A DNA stretch of 64,000 nt from Spirosoma sp. (lineage in GTDB: Bacteria > Bacteroidota > Bacteroidia > Cytophagales > Spirosomataceae): NCBI RefSeq assembly GCF_026391055.1, contig NZ_JAPLET010000026.1, positions 496,001 to 560,000 of the forward strand. Reading direction: 5' to 3'. Below, one piece after another: positions 8,317 to 17,372 of the stretch. The number at the start of each line of letters is the position of its first letter. The first letter of the stretch is position 1. The notes under the pieces are model-generated. The model did not search any database and was not told the DNA's origin. It saw only the letters and a list, made by a program, of their open reading frames with translations. A program made the translations under genes and the position numbers.

Positions 8317-8729
8317 CTGTTTATGGGAGAGTTAGTAGTTATGACTAAAGCTGGTAAAAAGATTCGTCCTGAATATTACTGCGTTGATTTCATTGTAAAA
8401 TTAGGATGGCCACCAGGCTCAGCAACTGACAATTGTTAGGCATTCGTATGAGTAAGATCATGGACCATTTTTTCATATATAATGCTGGCCTGGGAGTTCG
8501 TATGCAACTGAGTATACCGGGTTACCGGGCAGGTACATTTAACTACGAGCAGGGCACCGGGCCAAAGGCCTATGTCTCCTTGTGATGCGGTTAGGCCGAA
8601 GCCAAATTCAACAATGAGTAATACAATTTTTATCATACCATCGAATTGGTTACCCCTAGTTAGTCAATAGATAAAAATCAAAATATATATGTGATATTTG
8701 TTTAGTTAGAATTCAGAGAAGTGACTGGT
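8317..8729. other. Gap without a supported gene
   Basis: A 66-codon minus-strand frame (8436-8636) exists but has no recognisable features and poor start context. The remaining sequence near 8680-8710 is AT-rich and is likely the promoter region of the hybrid kinase, though no consensus -7 element is obvious. Confidence 0.4.
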
Positions 8730-11700
8730 ATGGATATTGTGAATGAAGCAGGAAGGCTAGACGCGTTAAAGAGCTACACTATTCTGGATACCTTACCCCA
8801 GAAAGAATTTGACCGGCTTACGGAACTGGCCTCCCTGATTTGTCAAACCCCCATGTCACTCATCACACTACTGGATCAGGACAGGCAGTGGTTCAAGTCC
8901 CGGATAGGCCTTGATCTGTCGGAAACCAGACGGGATATTGCTTTCTGCCGGTATACTATCCTCGAAGAAGGGTTAACGGAAATTGAAGATGCGACGCTGG
9001 ATAGCCGGTTTAGTAAAAACCCGCTGGTTCTATCCGATCCATCGATCCGTTTTTACGCGGGTTACCCCCTGACGGACCCTAATGGGTTTACCCTTGGAAC
9101 AATTTGTGTACTGGACAAAGTACCCCGAAAGCTTTCCCCAACTCAGCAAGAGGCTTTAAGGGTACTGGCTGAAACGGCCATTGAGCTGATTATCAGGCGA
9201 CGACAGACCCAGGAAATTATTCACTTAAAACAACTTTTCGACTTATCGAATGACCTCATCTGCTTGGCAGGTGTGGATGGTTTCTTAAAAAAAGTTAATC
9301 CTGCTTTCCATCAGGTACTGGGCTGGGACGAGCCTTATTTACTTAGCCATTCGTTTTATGAACTGGTTCATCCGGACGACCTGATTGATACCCAGCGCGA
9401 AATTTCCCAGTTAGCCGACGGTAAGAAGACCATTAATTTTGTCCATCGGTTTCGGTGCTTTGACGGCACCTACTGCTATCTTCAGTGGGTAGCTACCCCA
9501 GAACCCGCAACGGGGTATGTATTTGCCATTGCGCGCAATGTTACCGAGGAAAAACAGCGGGAACTAAGGCTGAATCATTCGGAAGCCAAATTCCGAACCT
9601 TCTTCGAAAACTCTCAGGGGCTACTGTGTATTCATGACCTTAATGGTAAGTTGTTATCCGTCAACATGGCCGGGGCGCAGGCTTTAGGCTACCAGCCCGA
9701 CGAATTGGTCGGGCGTCGGCTGGCGGATATTGTTTCGATGGATCATCAGGAAGGGCTGGCCCGCTATTTACAGATCGCCCATACAAAGGGACGGGCGAGC
9801 GGCCTGATGCACACGCTTCATAAAGACGGTTCGCTACGGATCTGGCTGTTCAACAACATCCTGGAGCAAGACCTGGACGAACAACCCTACATTCTGGGCA
9901 ACGCCATTGACATAACCGAACGGCATCGCCTGGAAGTTGAATTGAACCGCACCCAGCAGATGCTGTCGCAAACCAATGAAGTGGCTCGCATTGGTTTCTG
10001 GGAAGTTAATGTACTGGAGCAAACCATCCACTGGTCGGCCGTGACCCGCTCCATTCACGAAGTTGCCGAGGATTTTATTCCGAATCTGGAGACAGCCATC
10101 TACTTTTTTAAAGGAGACCATCAGGCAGCCATCCGTAATGCCGTGACGCGGGCCATTGAGGAAGGCGTAGGCTACGATCTGGAATTGCAGATTATAACGG
10201 CTAAGGGTAAAACGGTATGGGTAAGAGCACTGGGTATTCCCGAATTTGATCAGGGGCGATGCCTGCGCCTTTATGGCACGTTTCAGGATATTGACGAAAA
10301 AAAGAAAGTTGAACAGGCCTTACTAACCGAGAAACTACGATTGGCCGCTTTCGTTAAACATGCGCCCGCTGCGGTAGCCATGTTCGACCGGCAGATGAAC
10401 TACATCGCTGTCAGCAACCGCTGGATGGAGGACTACCACCTCACAGGCACGATCATCGGGCGATGTCATTATGAGGTGTTTCCCACAACTCCCGAATCGT
10501 GGAAAGCCATTCATGCGCGGTGTAATCAGGGGGCAGTGGAAAAAAAGGAAGAAGATGTCTGGCGACCGCTGGGCTGGACTCATGATCAGTATGTGCGGTG
10601 GGAGGTAAGACCCTGGTACCAATTTGACGGGACGATCGGGGGCATTATGATGCTGACCCAGGATATAACGGAGATTTGTTTACAGCGGGATGAGCTGAAA
10701 AAGGCCAAATTGGTGGCCGAGCAGGCGAGTCAGGCCAAATCAGAATTTCTGGCCAACATGAGCCATGAAATCAGAACGCCCCTCAATGGGGTCATCGGCT
10801 TTACGGATCTGGTGCTGAAAACAACGCTGACGCCTACCCAGCATCAATACTTAACCATTGTCAATCAATCGGCGAATGCCCTGTTGACGACAATTAATGA
10901 TATACTGGATTTTTCCAAAATCGAAGCGGGCAAACTGGAGCTCACTATCGAAAAGATAGACATTTATGAACTGACCAGCCAGGCAGCCGAAATCATTACC
11001 TATCAGGCTCAAACCAAAGGGCTGGAAGTGTTGCTGAATGTGGCCCCCGATGTTCCCCGGTTTATCTATACCGATTCGGTACGCTTGAAACAGGTACTGG
11101 TTAATCTGCTGGGCAATGCTGTCAAGTTTACCCAGCAGGGTGAGATCGAACTAAAAGTCACCGCAACGGGTGCATCAGAAGCCGGTGAGGAAGCCATCCG
11201 GTTTGCTGTTCGTGATACGGGCATGGGTATTCGGGCGGATATGCAGCAAAAAATATTCCACGCCTTCTCTCAGGAAGACCCATCAACGACCAAGAAGTTT
11301 GGGGGCACCGGGCTCGGGTTAACGATCGCCAATAAGTTATTGGGCCTTATGGGGAGTCAACTGGAACTCATCAGCGAACCCGGAGCAGGCAGTTGCTTTT
11401 ATTTTACCGTTCAGCTGAAGACCGAAGCCGGGGATGCCATCGACTGGGGCGATCTGAGCTGGATCAAACGAGTGCTGATTGTGGATGACAATGCCAATAA
11501 CCGGTTGATTCTACGGCAACTGCTTCTATTGAAACAAATTGCCGTAGAAGAAGCCAGCAATGGCTTTGAAGCGCTTCAGTTGCTGGCCGCCAAACCCCAG
11601 GGGTTCGATGTCATCCTGATGGATTACCATATGCCTTATCTGGATGGGCTGGAAACGATCGAAAAAATACGAGCTAACTTTTCGACCTCCCCAGCTGAAC

Positions 11701-12659
11701 CAACCATTCTGCTGCTGCACAGTTCGTCGGAAGACGAACGAATCGATAAAGCCTGCGCCCGGTTAGGCGTCCATCAACGGTTCGTGAAACCGCTTAAAAT
11801 AGATGATCTGTTTATAGTATTAGGCCGTATTGGTCGGCAGGAAAGCCCGTCAGCCAGTATTCAGGAAAATGCCGCAACTCCGCCGGTAGCGCTAAAAAGC
11901 ATCGCGGCTCCTCTCAACGTGCTGATTGCTGAAGATAATCCGGTAAACCAGCTGCTCACCCGGACAATTATTAACCGGATTGCACCCCAGGCCCAAATCG
12001 TCGAAGCTGTCAACGGAATAGAAGCCGTTCAGCTTTACCAGCAGCAAAGGCCCGATCTGATTTTAATGGATATTCAGATGCCCGAGATGAATGGCTACGA
12101 GGCCACACGCCAAATTCGCGAACTCGATCCAACCGCTCATGTCCGCATTATTGCCCTCACCGCCGGTACTGTAAAGGGCGAACGCGAAAAGTGTCTGGCA
12201 GCCGGTATGGATGATTTCATTACCAAGCCAATCGTGGAAGAATCGCTTCGTCCCTTCTTTGACAAGTGGATGGAGGAACGAACGGATACTGATTCAGCAT
12301 CGGACAAAATAGCGGAAGAGGAACTTCATGTCGACTGGCGTGTCCTGGAGTCGATCGGAGGTAACGATCTGATTTTGCTGGAGTCGTTACGGGCAACAGC
12401 GAGCCAGGAGTTAACCCAGTCCATCGTGACGCTTCAACAGGAAATCCAGCACCAGAACCTGGCGGGATTAAAAGCACTGGGGCATAAGCTGCGGGGAACA
12501 GCCCTGAGCGCGGGTATGCCCAGGCTCGCCCGACTCGCTCAACGTCTTGAGCAATCAGACTCGTTTGAAGGAGCAATTAGAAGCGCTCTGCACAGTGATA
12601 TTGAGCAGGAATGTCAAACCATTCTGGTCATAATGAGCCAGGCTAGCTCGGTCGGTTAG
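8730..12659 (+). CDS. Hybrid sensor histidine kinase: GAF-PAS(4)-HisKA-HATPase-REC-REC-Hpt
   Basis: A 1309-residue multistep phosphorelay protein, probably soluble because no membrane segment is visible. A GAF domain covers about residues 15-160 (RLDALKSYTILDTLP, typical GAF entry). Four PAS/PAC units cover about 175-665. HisKA has the H-box FLANMSHEIRTPLNG with His679. HATPase_c includes the G2 box GGTGLGLTIANKL. Receiver 1 starts VLIVDDN with acceptor Asp965. Receiver 2 starts VLIAEDNPVN with acceptor Asp1114. A C-terminal Hpt domain has LGHKLRGTALSAG, His1252. All phosphotransfer residues are present, so His-Asp-His transfer within one chain is possible. The ATG at 8730 is preferred over the in-frame GTG at 8721. 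The small LuxR-type HTH gene next door, convergent with it, is a possible but unproven output. Confidence 0.93.
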   Translation: MDIVNEAGRLDALKSYTILDTLPQKEFDRLTELASLICQTPMSLITLLDQDRQWFKSRIGLDLSETRRDIAFCRYTILEEGLTEIEDATLDSRFSKNPLVLSDPSIRFYAGYPLTDPNGFTLGTICVLDKVPRKLSPTQQEALRVLAETAIELIIRRRQTQEIIHLKQLFDLSNDLICLAGVDGFLKKVNPAFHQVLGWDEPYLLSHSFYELVHPDDLIDTQREISQLADGKKTINFVHRFRCFDGTYCYLQWVATPEPATGYVFAIARNVTEEKQRELRLNHSEAKFRTFFENSQGLLCIHDLNGKLLSVNMAGAQALGYQPDELVGRRLADIVSMDHQEGLARYLQIAHTKGRASGLMHTLHKDGSLRIWLFNNILEQDLDEQPYILGNAIDITERHRLEVELNRTQQMLSQTNEVARIGFWEVNVLEQTIHWSAVTRSIHEVAEDFIPNLETAIYFFKGDHQAAIRNAVTRAIEEGVGYDLELQIITAKGKTVWVRALGIPEFDQGRCLRLYGTFQDIDEKKKVEQALLTEKLRLAAFVKHAPAAVAMFDRQMNYIAVSNRWMEDYHLTGTIIGRCHYEVFPTTPESWKAIHARCNQGAVEKKEEDVWRPLGWTHDQYVRWEVRPWYQFDGTIGGIMMLTQDITEICLQRDELKKAKLVAEQASQAKSEFLANMSHEIRTPLNGVIGFTDLVLKTTLTPTQHQYLTIVNQSANALLTTINDILDFSKIEAGKLELTIEKIDIYELTSQAAEIITYQAQTKGLEVLLNVAPDVPRFIYTDSVRLKQVLVNLLGNAVKFTQQGEIELKVTATGASEAGEEAIRFAVRDTGMGIRADMQQKIFHAFSQEDPSTTKKFGGTGLGLTIANKLLGLMGSQLELISEPGAGSCFYFTVQLKTEAGDAIDWGDLSWIKRVLIVDDNANNRLILRQLLLLKQIAVEEASNGFEALQLLAAKPQGFDVILMDYHMPYLDGLETIEKIRANFSTSPAEPTILLLHSSSEDERIDKACARLGVHQRFVKPLKIDDLFIVLGRIGRQESPSASIQENAATPPVALKSIAAPLNVLIAEDNPVNQLLTRTIINRIAPQAQIVEAVNGIEAVQLYQQQRPDLILMDIQMPEMNGYEATRQIRELDPTAHVRIIALTAGTVKGEREKCLAAGMDDFITKPIVEESLRPFFDKWMEERTDTDSASDKIAEEELHVDWRVLESIGGNDLILLESLRATASQELTQSIVTLQQEIQHQNLAGLKALGHKLRGTALSAGMPRLARLAQRLEQSDSFEGAIRSALHSDIEQECQTILVIMSQASSVG

Positions 12660-12784
12660 AAACGGATGCGGCTGGTCCGGGCTGACTACTATATACGACT
12701 GACAGGGGCAATCAAGTGCAAAAACAGCGGTGAAGCATTCCTAAAAGCCAGTCGGAGTCGGGCTAGAGTTACTAGCCAGTTTCT

Positions 12785-12988
12785 TTACAAGTACACCTTG
12801 GCGGAAATACGAGTTAATTCATCCATATCCGTCAAGCCCAGTTTATCGGCCATCTGTTGTTTGTGTGCCAAAACCACAGCGACAGACAAGGACAAGCGCG
12901 TAGCGATAGCTGCGTCGGTAAGCCCCTTGGCCAGTAAACGCATAATGTCTTTTTGCTGGAGTGAAAGTCTTGATAAATCTGGCTGCAT
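12785..12988 (-). CDS. LuxR-type helix-turn-helix-only protein
   Basis: The 67-residue product consists almost entirely of a GerE/LuxR HTH: LSLQQKDIMRLLAKGLTDAAIATRLSLS followed by VVLAHKQQMADKLGL, in the register of LuxR helices 1-4. There is no receiver or ligand domain. The ATG at 12988 is chosen. An upstream ATG at 13099 would add 37 poorly conserved residues and would place the start inside the hairpin at 13089-13121. It may be a stand-alone DNA-binding effector or the C-terminal remnant of a response regulator. It faces the hybrid kinase gene tail to tail. Confidence 0.7.
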   Translation of the reverse strand: MQPDLSRLSLQQKDIMRLLAKGLTDAAIATRLSLSVAVVLAHKQQMADKLGLTDMDELTRISAKVYL

Positions 12989-13088
12989 AAGTTTACGATT
13001 TACCGGGTAACGATTTACCGGGTACCACTGAATGGTTTTGCATCTTAAACCCTTTTCCAGGGCCGCTGATTTTGAGGTACTCAGTAAC

Positions 13089-13121
13089 ACCCCAACCATT
13101 TCAAAGCGAGATGGTTGGGGT
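13089..13121. terminator. Hairpin after the beta-helix surface protein gene
   Basis: ACCCCAACCAT (13089-13099) and ATGGTTGGGGT (13111-13121) form perfect 11-bp arms around an 11-nt loop. It lies just past the stop of the minus-strand gene at 13139. No strong T-run follows, so it may stabilise the 3' end rather than terminate. Confidence 0.55.
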
Positions 13122-13138
13122 GCATACTATCGAATAGC

Positions 13139-16100
13139 TTAATTAACTTTGAGTACTTTCACCGTCTGACGCCGGGCAGGAGTGCTGATCTGTAGCAGCA
13201 GGAGGCCTGCCCCCTGGCTACCCGTACTCAGCGTCTGCCGCTCTACAGCATTCGGCTGGGCTACCTGCCGGGTGTCAATCAACTTCCCAACTGCATCGGT
13301 AACTGTGTAGACAAGAGACTGCCCCTGCGCCCCGCTCACTTCTATCACTACCTCACTACCTGCTATCGGGTTACCCAACACCCGTACCTGCCAGTTGTCG
13401 TCGACAAACGTTTCCACGCGACCGGCCGCCAGTCGGGCTGCTGCCGGATTGATCACCGTAAAGGACACTATCAGCGGAGTGCCCGCAACACCCGTCCCAC
13501 CCACACTTGAATAGGGTGTGGCCGTTAGTGTGTAAGTTCCCAAGGCCGGCGTCCAGCCCAGAAAGTTACCCTGATCATCACCAAACAGCGCATAAGGTGC
13601 CAGCGTCTCCACCTGCTGACGACTCTGTCGGCCGCTCAGCGCAAAGACCACCGAGCCGACTGCCGTGGGTTCGGTGAGGGCCTGAATAGCCAGATTCTTG
13701 GTGGACAGTTTAGAGAGGTCGATTTGCAGGCCATTAGTCAGTTCCTGAATGGGCTGATCGGTGTCGGCATTGATGAGCCACAGATGAGCCAGCCGCCCGG
13801 CAGCCGGTGTGGCAGAGTCGATCACGGTAAAGGAAACGCTCAGCGCCGTACCGACACTACCCGTGCCCCCCGCTCCCGAAAACGGAGTCGCCGTGAGTTT
13901 GTAGTTGCCGAGGGGCGGTGTCCAGCTGTAATAATGGCCACCCTGGTTGTCGCCAAACAGCGCATAGGGTGCCAGCGTCTCCACTTGTTGGTGGCTCTGC
14001 TGTCCGCTCAGGGCGAACACGACCGAACCGACCGCCGTGGGCTCAGTGACAGCCTGAACAGCCAGATTCCGGGTGGGCAGTTTGGCGAGGTCAAGCTGCT
14101 GGCCATTGGTCAGTTCCTGAATGGGCTGATCGGTATCGGCATTGATGAGCCACAGATGAGCCAGTCGCCCGGCAGCAGGTGTGGCAGAGTCGATCACGGT
14201 AAAGGAAACGCTCAACGCCGTACCGACACTACCCGTGCCTCCCGCTCCCGAAAACGGAGTCGCCGTCAGGCGGTAGTTGCCGGTGGCGGGGGTCCAGGGC
14301 AGGTAGTTACCCTTGTTATCGTCGCCGAACAACGCGTATGGGGCCAGCGTTTCCACTTGCCGACGTGTCTCCTGGCCGCTGAGTTGAAAGACTACGGAGC
14401 CCACGGCGGTCGGTTCGGTAGTAGCCTGAATAGCAACCCGACGGCTGGGAAGTGTGGACAGATTAATAGACTGCCCATTGGTCAGTTCGCGGATGGGCTG
14501 GTTGTTATCGGCATTGATGAGCCAGAAGTGGGCAAGGCTGGATACGGACGGGCTAGCCACGATGGTGACCGACTGGCTGGCCGCGCCACTACAGCCATTG
14601 GCATCGGTAAAGGCATAGCTGACCGAGTGCGTACCCAGCGTCAGAGCGGCCGGATTAAGGACCGTAGCCGTGTTACCATCGATGGTAAAGGTGCCTCCGG
14701 CAGGTGTGCCTGCTCCGGCCAGCGTTACGGCGGGGGCCGTTTGAGAATAGGTACTGGCCAGCCCATTGATGGATACGACGGGTTTGGCATTAACCACTAG
14801 CGACACACTGGCCGTGGCCGTCAGGTTATTGGCATCGGTGACCAGCAGGTTGACAAGTACACTTCCCGCGGTCGTGGCGCTGAAGCGGATGGTATTGTCA
14901 AGCTGATTATCCAGGCTTCCGGCGGAGGTGGACCAACTGTAGGTGTAAGGGGCCGTACCACCACTAACCTGAGCCGTCAGACCGGTCGTGCTACCCACAC
15001 ACAAGGCACTCTGGCCGGTGGTTGCGCTGACCACTGGCGGCTGAGCGACGGGCGGAGTTACCGATAAACTAAACGCGGTGGAGGTAACGCTGTTACAGGC
15101 ACTGGTAGCCACGAGCGAATACGAACCCGCCTGAGCGAGTTGCACGTTGGTGAGCCGGAGGGTGGCCGAGGTTTGACCCGTCACGATCAGGCCATCTTTG
15201 TACCAGGCGTAGCTGTCGGCGGGCGCATTGAGGCCGACGGTTGTCTCGACGGTGGCCCCGGCCACCACGCTGGACTGGCTGGCGGGTTGCTGGGTGATGG
15301 CCAGGGGTGTGGCGGGCGGGCCCTGAAACTCGTAGGCCCCAATGTCGATGGTGCCGCCCGAGGGGTAAATCCGGGGATTTCCGGCGATATCGGTTGTTGT
15401 ACCAACTTCAGTACCATTAGTATAATACGAGTTGGTGCCCGCATCAATGGCCGGTGAGCAAGGCCCCGGCTCTAAACTTTGTTCGTTGCGAAAGGGCGAA
15501 CTGGTAATGACTCGTACCAGCGGATCGGAAGGTTCCGAACTGCTTACCCCTTGTTCAACCAGGCAGTTGAATAGTCGGGCAATGCCTTTGCCCAGTATGC
15601 TCGGCGTAAAGGCGAATGTCGGCGTGTTGAAGATAGCCGTTGATCCGCCATTGTTCCAGAGAATACAGTTATAGAGATAAGGACCACTCAAGACCTGATA
15701 GGGAGCGCCGTTGCCATAGTCACCTGGGTAACCTGCATTATAGAAGGCCCCTCCCTGCGGTGCCGAGTTGTTACTCAGGGTACAATTTCGCAACTCAGGG
15801 TTGGCTCTGGTGCTGCCAATTCCTGTTGCATACGTATACATGACCCCGCCTGTGCTGGAAGCTCTATTGCCGGAAAAAATACAGTTAAAAATCCGCGGGC
15901 TGGCAGTGGCAATGGTCCGACTGAACGGAGAATAAGCACCCCGGGCATAATTGTAAATGGCAGCCCCACTCCCGGCATTGTTATTGAGAAATCGACAGTT
16001 GGAGATCACCGGATACGATTGGTGCAGTTCACCGGCATTGCAGATTGCCCCACCCTCGCCGGCGGTGTTACGAACGAAGTCACAGTTTTGTATAAACGGG

Positions 16101-16798
16101 TTAGTCCGGCCGTTAACGCCATCATTCAATATACCTCCTCCCCGGCTGGGGGCGTAGTTGAACGTAATCAGGCAGTTCTGAATCAAAGGGCTACTGACGC
16201 CATTGTTATCATTGAAGAAGTCCCCATAATTCAGGATACCCCCTCCTCCGGCGGCTGTCGTTCCAGTATACTTTCGGGTCGTGGCATAGCCGCCCGTAAT
16301 AACGACTCCATCCAATTGCGTACCTCCTCCTTCGCCGACATTATAGAACATGACCACATTGTTGGCGTTTTCCGCGTCGAGGGTGTTGTCGTTATCAATG
16401 TCTCCCGACAAGGTGGTGCTGCTGGGTTGTCCAACGATGGCGAAGTTAACCCGGCTGTCGGGGTTAGGTCCAGTACCGGCGTAGCCTCCGAAGAGGGCTA
16501 TGCCGGCTGGAATATTGAACGAAACCATCCGATCGCCCGTGGCACTGGGTTTGTACAGCCCGGCCGCCACTCTGAAAATACTACCTGAACGGGCACTCGC
16601 CAGGGTAGACCGGAGCTGGCTACCGGGCAGGGCATTGGCCCAGTCGGCACCGGTTTGCTGACCGGCTCCATCCTGAGTAACATACACCGTTTGAGCCTGC
16701 AAACTCAGGGCGCTCATCAGCCATAATACCACCCCCAGCAGGCAGGCAGGCAGGTAGGCAGGGTTCTTACTACGAAATCGGGTAAAGTTGTTTTTCAT
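13139..16798 (-). CDS. Secreted beta-helix/Ig-like protein with T9SS C-terminal sorting tail
   Basis: A 1219-residue exported protein. Residues 1-36 form a signal peptide (LPACLLGVVLWLMSALSLQA-Q). About residues 37-480 hold right-handed parallel beta-helix repeats: recurrent N-C-x-F/I-x-N-N elements such as ISNCRFLNNNAG, ending GNPRIYPSGGTIDIGAYEF, the 'choice-of-anchor' pattern of surface pectate-lyase-like proteins. Two or three Ig/PKD-like modules follow (AGSYSLVATSACNS, SYAFTDANGCSGAAS). Next are three copies of a 124-residue module beginning LAH(F/L)WLINAD. The last ~80 residues (VRVLGNPIAGSEVVIEVSG ... KVLKVN) are a type A T9SS sorting domain. It is probably attached to or released at the cell surface, with an adhesive or glycan-binding role inferred. 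Confidence 0.88.
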   Translation of the reverse strand: MKNNFTRFRSKNPAYLPACLLGVVLWLMSALSLQAQTVYVTQDGAGQQTGADWANALPGSQLRSTLASARSGSIFRVAAGLYKPSATGDRMVSFNIPAGIALFGGYAGTGPNPDSRVNFAIVGQPSSTTLSGDIDNDNTLDAENANNVVMFYNVGEGGGTQLDGVVITGGYATTRKYTGTTAAGGGGILNYGDFFNDNNGVSSPLIQNCLITFNYAPSRGGGILNDGVNGRTNPFIQNCDFVRNTAGEGGAICNAGELHQSYPVISNCRFLNNNAGSGAAIYNYARGAYSPFSRTIATASPRIFNCIFSGNRASSTGGVMYTYATGIGSTRANPELRNCTLSNNSAPQGGAFYNAGYPGDYGNGAPYQVLSGPYLYNCILWNNGGSTAIFNTPTFAFTPSILGKGIARLFNCLVEQGVSSSEPSDPLVRVITSSPFRNEQSLEPGPCSPAIDAGTNSYYTNGTEVGTTTDIAGNPRIYPSGGTIDIGAYEFQGPPATPLAITQQPASQSSVVAGATVETTVGLNAPADSYAWYKDGLIVTGQTSATLRLTNVQLAQAGSYSLVATSACNSVTSTAFSLSVTPPVAQPPVVSATTGQSALCVGSTTGLTAQVSGGTAPYTYSWSTSAGSLDNQLDNTIRFSATTAGSVLVNLLVTDANNLTATASVSLVVNAKPVVSINGLASTYSQTAPAVTLAGAGTPAGGTFTIDGNTATVLNPAALTLGTHSVSYAFTDANGCSGAASQSVTIVASPSVSSLAHFWLINADNNQPIRELTNGQSINLSTLPSRRVAIQATTEPTAVGSVVFQLSGQETRRQVETLAPYALFGDDNKGNYLPWTPATGNYRLTATPFSGAGGTGSVGTALSVSFTVIDSATPAAGRLAHLWLINADTDQPIQELTNGQQLDLAKLPTRNLAVQAVTEPTAVGSVVFALSGQQSHQQVETLAPYALFGDNQGGHYYSWTPPLGNYKLTATPFSGAGGTGSVGTALSVSFTVIDSATPAAGRLAHLWLINADTDQPIQELTNGLQIDLSKLSTKNLAIQALTEPTAVGSVVFALSGRQSRQQVETLAPYALFGDDQGNFLGWTPALGTYTLTATPYSSVGGTGVAGTPLIVSFTVINPAAARLAAGRVETFVDDNWQVRVLGNPIAGSEVVIEVSGAQGQSLVYTVTDAVGKLIDTRQVAQPNAVERQTLSTGSQGAGLLLLQISTPARRQTVKVLKVN
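13440..14540 (-). repeat. Three tandem 372-bp repeats within the surface-protein gene
   Basis: The segment beginning CCATT(A/G)GTCAGTTC recurs at 13731, 14103 and 14475, an exact period of 372 bp (124 codons). Units 1 and 2 share long nearly identical stretches, while the outer ends are more diverged. Each unit encodes the module LAH(F/L)WLINAD...VETLAPYALFGD...LTATP. Confidence 0.9.
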
Positions 16799-17372
16799 AC
16801 GTGCTTGATTTTAAAATTGTTAATTGATAGACATACTAGATATTCAGAAAAAGAAAGCGACTCTGGACATAAGGTCAGACGCTCCTGCTGCCAAAGGCAA
16901 TGGTTTAAAAGGCCACAGGCTGTAGCTGTTTTGGAGAGGAGTTAAACAGGAACCCTGGCTGCGGGTAAGGCCAACTAAAATTGAAGAAAGGTAGGCGCAT
17001 CGGCTGGTAGGGGTAAAGAACAAGCCTTACCGACCTCCAAAGTAGGAAAATGAAGGTATGTATGACCCTTCTTTATATGAAGAAATTGAGAAAACCGAGG
17101 TATCGGCCCTGTATCGTTTCTAACATGCTATTAAAGTAACTATTTGTTAATCAATCCGTAGAAGCGATTGACTGTTCACGCGCTTGGCAGTCTATTGCAA
17201 CAGTCTCTTCTTGAATTAGCTGACGTTTACCGAATGGAAGGCTATACCAATGAGCTTTTCATGAAACAGGCAGAGATACTCCTACAATAAGGCGAGCTAT
17301 GTTAGAATACAAGGCATACTAGTTACAATTTATACAAAATATTGTACATTTGAGTAAGCATTTATTACCCTT
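16799..17372. other. Gap between divergent surface-protein and kinase genes
   Basis: About 570 bp serving two divergent genes. It contains the kinase promoter at 17323-17352. A short open frame at 17162-17290 (41 codons after a stop) reads LGSLLQQSLLELADVYRMEGYTNELF, which looks protein-like but has no start or family I can name. It may be the tail of a decayed gene. Confidence 0.45.
17323..17352 (+). promoter_or_regulatory. Candidate promoter of the 1507-residue sensor kinase
   Basis: A perfect -7 element TACATTTG (17345-17352) lies 20 nt before the ATG. TTA at 17323-17325, 19 nt upstream, matches two of three -33 positions. Confidence 0.5.

Noticed and set aside
8436-8636. 66-codon minus-strand frame
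   Set aside because: No features beyond an ATG; too weak to call a gene.
12666-13010. 114-codon plus-strand frame after the hybrid kinase
   Set aside because: Antisense to the LuxR-type HTH gene, whose motif is clear on the minus strand.
13724-14800. 358-codon plus-strand open frame
   Set aside because: It is antisense to the repeat region of the T9SS protein, and its length comes from the repeated sequence; the product has no recognisable domain.
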